Below are positions 61,802-64,000 of a stretch of DNA of 64,000 nucleotides, in pieces. Position 1 is the first letter of the stretch, and each line of letters begins with the position of its first letter. The notes under the pieces are model-generated. The model saw only the letters and a list, made by a program, of their open reading frames with translations, searched no databases and had not been told where the DNA came from. This stretch comes from Euwallacea fornicatus (taxonomy: Eukaryota > Arthropoda > Insecta > Coleoptera > Curculionidae), in the NCBI RefSeq assembly GCF_040115645.1, contig NC_089569.1, forward strand, positions 2,480,001-2,544,000, read 5' to 3'. The translations under genes were made by a program, and so were the position numbers.

Positions 61802-63508
61802 TACAGTGCGTCTGGGTTAAGGATTTAACACTTTCGTAAAACCTTTATTTTTTAATCAATTTTGAGTTTTTTTTTTGTTAATTACATATTCAAAATGCGC
61901 ATTCGTCTAATGGATACGATCCCTCTTTACCCATAATCATAACCAATTGCGTGCATTTTTATGGGATCAAATTTCGGAAAATACTATTAGAGCTTTTTTG
62001 GGATAAAAACGAAAACAGATTCTTAATTAGAATGACCTAAAACTTACCTGTCCCGATTTTCATTTTTCTACTGTACAGGATTTACGAGAAAATCAATAAA
62101 ACATGTTTTTTACGTAAACAAATTTTAAAATTGGCAAAAAAATTTATTTTTACAATAATTAACTAAATTTTGACATTTTCAATCAACCCCCCAAATTCTC
62201 GTATGCATTTTTCAATACGTCGACGATTATTTTTCAGTACTTTACTCAGTTGTTGTGGAGTTATGCTCTGACAAGTCTCTCTAATACGCGCACAAAGCTC
62301 TTCTCGGGTCCGGGGTCTTGTGGCATAAACTTTATTTTTTATTGTTCCCCAAACGAAAAAATCCATGGGTGTGATATCCGGAGATCGGGGTGGCCAACGA
62401 ATAAGAGGACTATTTCGTCCGATCCAGCGATTGGGAAAATTATCATTTAACTAATTTCTCACATTAACTGCATTATAAATGGGCGCTCCATCAAGTTGTA
62501 AATGTAAATTGTAGTGATAACTCAGGGGAAGCTCATCAAGTGAGTCACTAAACTCATTTTGTAAGAATCTCAGGAAACGAGCAGCATTCAAATTTTCGTT
62601 GAAAAAATATGGTCCAATAATCTTTTGATTTAAGATACCACAGGAAACGTTTACTTTTGAGGAGTATTGTCGTTTACATTCGATTATCCAATTCGGGTTC
62701 TGATCACTCCATATTCTACAATTTTGTGTCGATACTACACCATTTGTCGTAAACGTAGCTTCATCGGTGTATAGGATGTTTTTTAAAAAGTTAGGATCAT
62801 CTTGATACATACTCTGGAGCCATAAACAGAACTCCATTCTTAGATTTTGGTCTCCAGCCTCAAGTGAATGAAGAAATTTTGGTTTAAAAGGTTTCTTACC
62901 ACTTCTTTTTAAACATTCCCAGATATGAGTTTTAGAAATGTTTAAATTTCTGCTAGTATCCCTCAGATTTGAATGCGGATTGGTATTAAAGTAATCTAAA
63001 ATTATTTGGTTTGTTTGAGGTTCGCGATTACGTTGCTGGTCCGGTAGTTTTACAATTGTCCCATAACGATCAAAACGTCTGTTGATATTTGCGACTGTTA
63101 CATGACTAATATTGCATACATTGCAGAAAATATCAAAATTTAGTTAATTATTGTAAAAATAAATTTTTTTGCCAATTTTAAAATTTGTTTACGTAAAAAA
63201 CATGTTTAATTGATTTTCTCGAAAATCCTGTACATTCAAAAAATGAAAATCAGGACACGTAAGTTTTAGGTCATTCTAATTAAGAATCTGTTTTCGTTTT
63301 TATCCCAAAAAAGCCCTAATAGTATTTTCCGAAATTTGATCTCATAAAAATGCACGCAATTGGTTATGATTATGGGTAAAGAGGAATCGTATCCATTAGA
63401 TGAATGCGCATTTTGAATATCTAATTAACAAAAAAAAAAATACGTCAAAATCGATTAAGAAATAAAGGTTTTATGAAAGTGTTAAATTCTTAACCCGGAC
63501 ACACTGTA
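61802..63508 (-). mobile_element. Tc1/mariner-like transposon, recently active by appearance
   Basis: The left end (TACAGTGCGTCTGGGTTAAG) and the right end (inverted TACAGTGTGTCCGGGTTAAG, ending 63508) define TIRs of about 370 bp with only scattered differences. The TIRs extend right up to the transposase: the last codons and stop of the gene (AAAATTTAG) lie within the left TIR, and the inverted copy occupies the place of the gene's N-terminus. TA flanks both ends. The transposase is open apart from one stop. Confidence 0.9.
62163..63130 (-). pseudogene. Tc1/mariner transposase, nearly intact
   Basis: About 320 codons, read from about 63130 down to the stop at 62163-62165, are interrupted only by one TAG at 62451-62453. 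An HTH-like N-terminal part includes SHVTVANINRRFDRYGTIVK and SRNLNISKTHIWECLKRSGK. The first catalytic Asp is in ILYTDEATFTTNG and the second in LHLQLDGAPIYNAV. The third is in WPPRSPDITPMDFFVWG, about 42 residues after the second by my count. The C-terminus ends CIREFGGLIENVKI. The extreme N-terminus with the start codon is missing because the right TIR takes over there. The element is therefore probably non-autonomous, although recent. It belongs to the same broad insect subgroup as the relics at 13.4 and 42.5 kb. Confidence 0.9.
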
Positions 63509-63514
63509 TATATA

Positions 63515-64000
63515 CAGTGGTGGAAAAAACTATGGAAACTTTTGAATTTTGCATTTAAGTTAGACATTAAGGAATATAGGAAGAACCATTACTTGAAATA
63601 TAAACTAAATATATTGCTCATTTATTTAAACAATAATATTAAAATTTTCATTCGCAAGTACGCCCTGTAGAAAATAAATTCAAAATTTACATGGAAAAAA
63701 GTATGGAAACTTTTACGTTTTAAGAACACATTTACATCAAAAAAGTTATTAATATTTTGTAGAGTAACCATTAGCATCTAGAACTGCTTGGCATCGTTTG
63801 AGCATAGAATCTATTAATTTTTGAAGCGTCTCGTTTGGTATTTTAGACCATTCCAATTTAATTATTTCAAAGAGTTCTTTCAAATTTTTGATATTTGAAT
63901 GGGTACGAATCCGTTGATCCAAAATATTCCACAAATGTTCAATTGGGTTCAGATCTGGAGACTGAGATGGCTATTCAAGTTTGATAATATTTTTCTGCCA
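63515..64000 (-). mobile_element. Tc1-like transposon with IR/DR end, cut by the window edge
   Basis: The end CAGTGGTGGAAAAAACTATG at 63515 has a second copy of its core (ATGGAAAAAAGTATGGAAAC) at 63691 in the same orientation. This is the paired-repeat (IR/DR) TIR layout known from several Tc1 elements such as Sleeping Beauty relatives. A minus-strand transposase C-terminus follows. The other end lies beyond 64000. It abuts the previous element, separated only by TATATA. Confidence 0.8.
63749..64000 (-). pseudogene. Tc1 transposase C-terminus, partial
   Basis: Reading down from the window edge: WQKNIIKLE, a stop in place of the usual Trp, then PSQSPDLNPIEHLWNILDQR, where the Glu of PIEHLW is the third catalytic residue of Tc1 transposases. 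IRTHSNIKNLKELFEIIKLE and SKIPNETLQKLIDSMLKRC follow, ending GYSTKY. The stop (TAG for TGG) lies at about 63970-63972. The frame is otherwise clean, so the copy is fairly young. The upstream part is outside the window. Confidence 0.85.

Noticed and set aside
1..64000. tRNA, rRNA, CRISPR arrays or bacterial-type operons
   Set aside because: I scanned for B-box-like and regularly spaced repeat patterns and for tightly packed frames and found nothing convincing. A covariance-model tRNA scan would be decisive.

Overview
This is AT-rich animal DNA, most likely from an insect and possibly a beetle. Three things suggest that: split genes with GT-AG introns, long introns full of many unrelated terminal-inverted-repeat (TIR) DNA transposons whose ends often read TACAGGGTGT, and exons of a nephrin-type immunoglobulin gene (insect sticks-and-stones/hibris family). 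I see no prokaryotic features: no operons, CRISPR arrays, insertion sequences or ribosome binding sites. Nearly all open frames in the window are short chance frames or transposase relics.

Host genes. (1) Minus strand, 12.2-10.0 kb: two consecutive exons that together encode the end of a signal peptide and the first Ig domain of a nephrin/Sns/Hibris-like cell-adhesion receptor. The intron phase matches between them. The rest of the gene lies at lower coordinates, beyond the window edge or in exons I could not find. (2) Minus strand, 61.2-50.8 kb: a CpG-rich gene start with a possible first coding exon (60998-61153), followed by two spliced exons (52913-52973 and 50758-50873). All three are phase-compatible, but I do not recognise the protein family. 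(3) Plus strand, 38.0-58.8 kb: a weaker candidate. It has a TATA box and a signal-peptide-like first exon at 38 kb, a cysteine-rich exon with splice signals at 57.2 kb, and a possible basic terminal exon at 58.7 kb. Joined, they would give a small secreted protein.

Mobile and repeated DNA. Tc1/mariner-superfamily elements or relics lie at 34-1565 (with another TIR element inserted in its left TIR), 13406-14595, about 26735-27380, 32639-33865, 42501-44579, about 53663-54056, 61802-63508 (transposase open except for one stop codon) and 63515-64000 (runs off the window). A pogo/Tigger-like non-autonomous element is at 18197-18864 and a piggyBac-like transposase relic at about 22360-23240. Foldback or MITE-like elements without recognisable coding lie at 5273-5836, 5838-6562, 23353-24378, 31031-31951 (with a nested one), 31989-32454, 45345-45862 and 59192-60880. 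Two degenerate tandem arrays with a period near 170 bp lie at about 36.07-37.13 kb and 46.57-47.24 kb and seem to share a core motif. A perfect 34-bp palindrome is at 61632-61665.

The stretches between these features are AT-rich intronic or intergenic DNA with no genes I could recognise. I found no novel multi-gene system. The most rewarding follow-ups are the unrecognised minus-strand gene, the candidate small secreted protein, and the two related tandem arrays.
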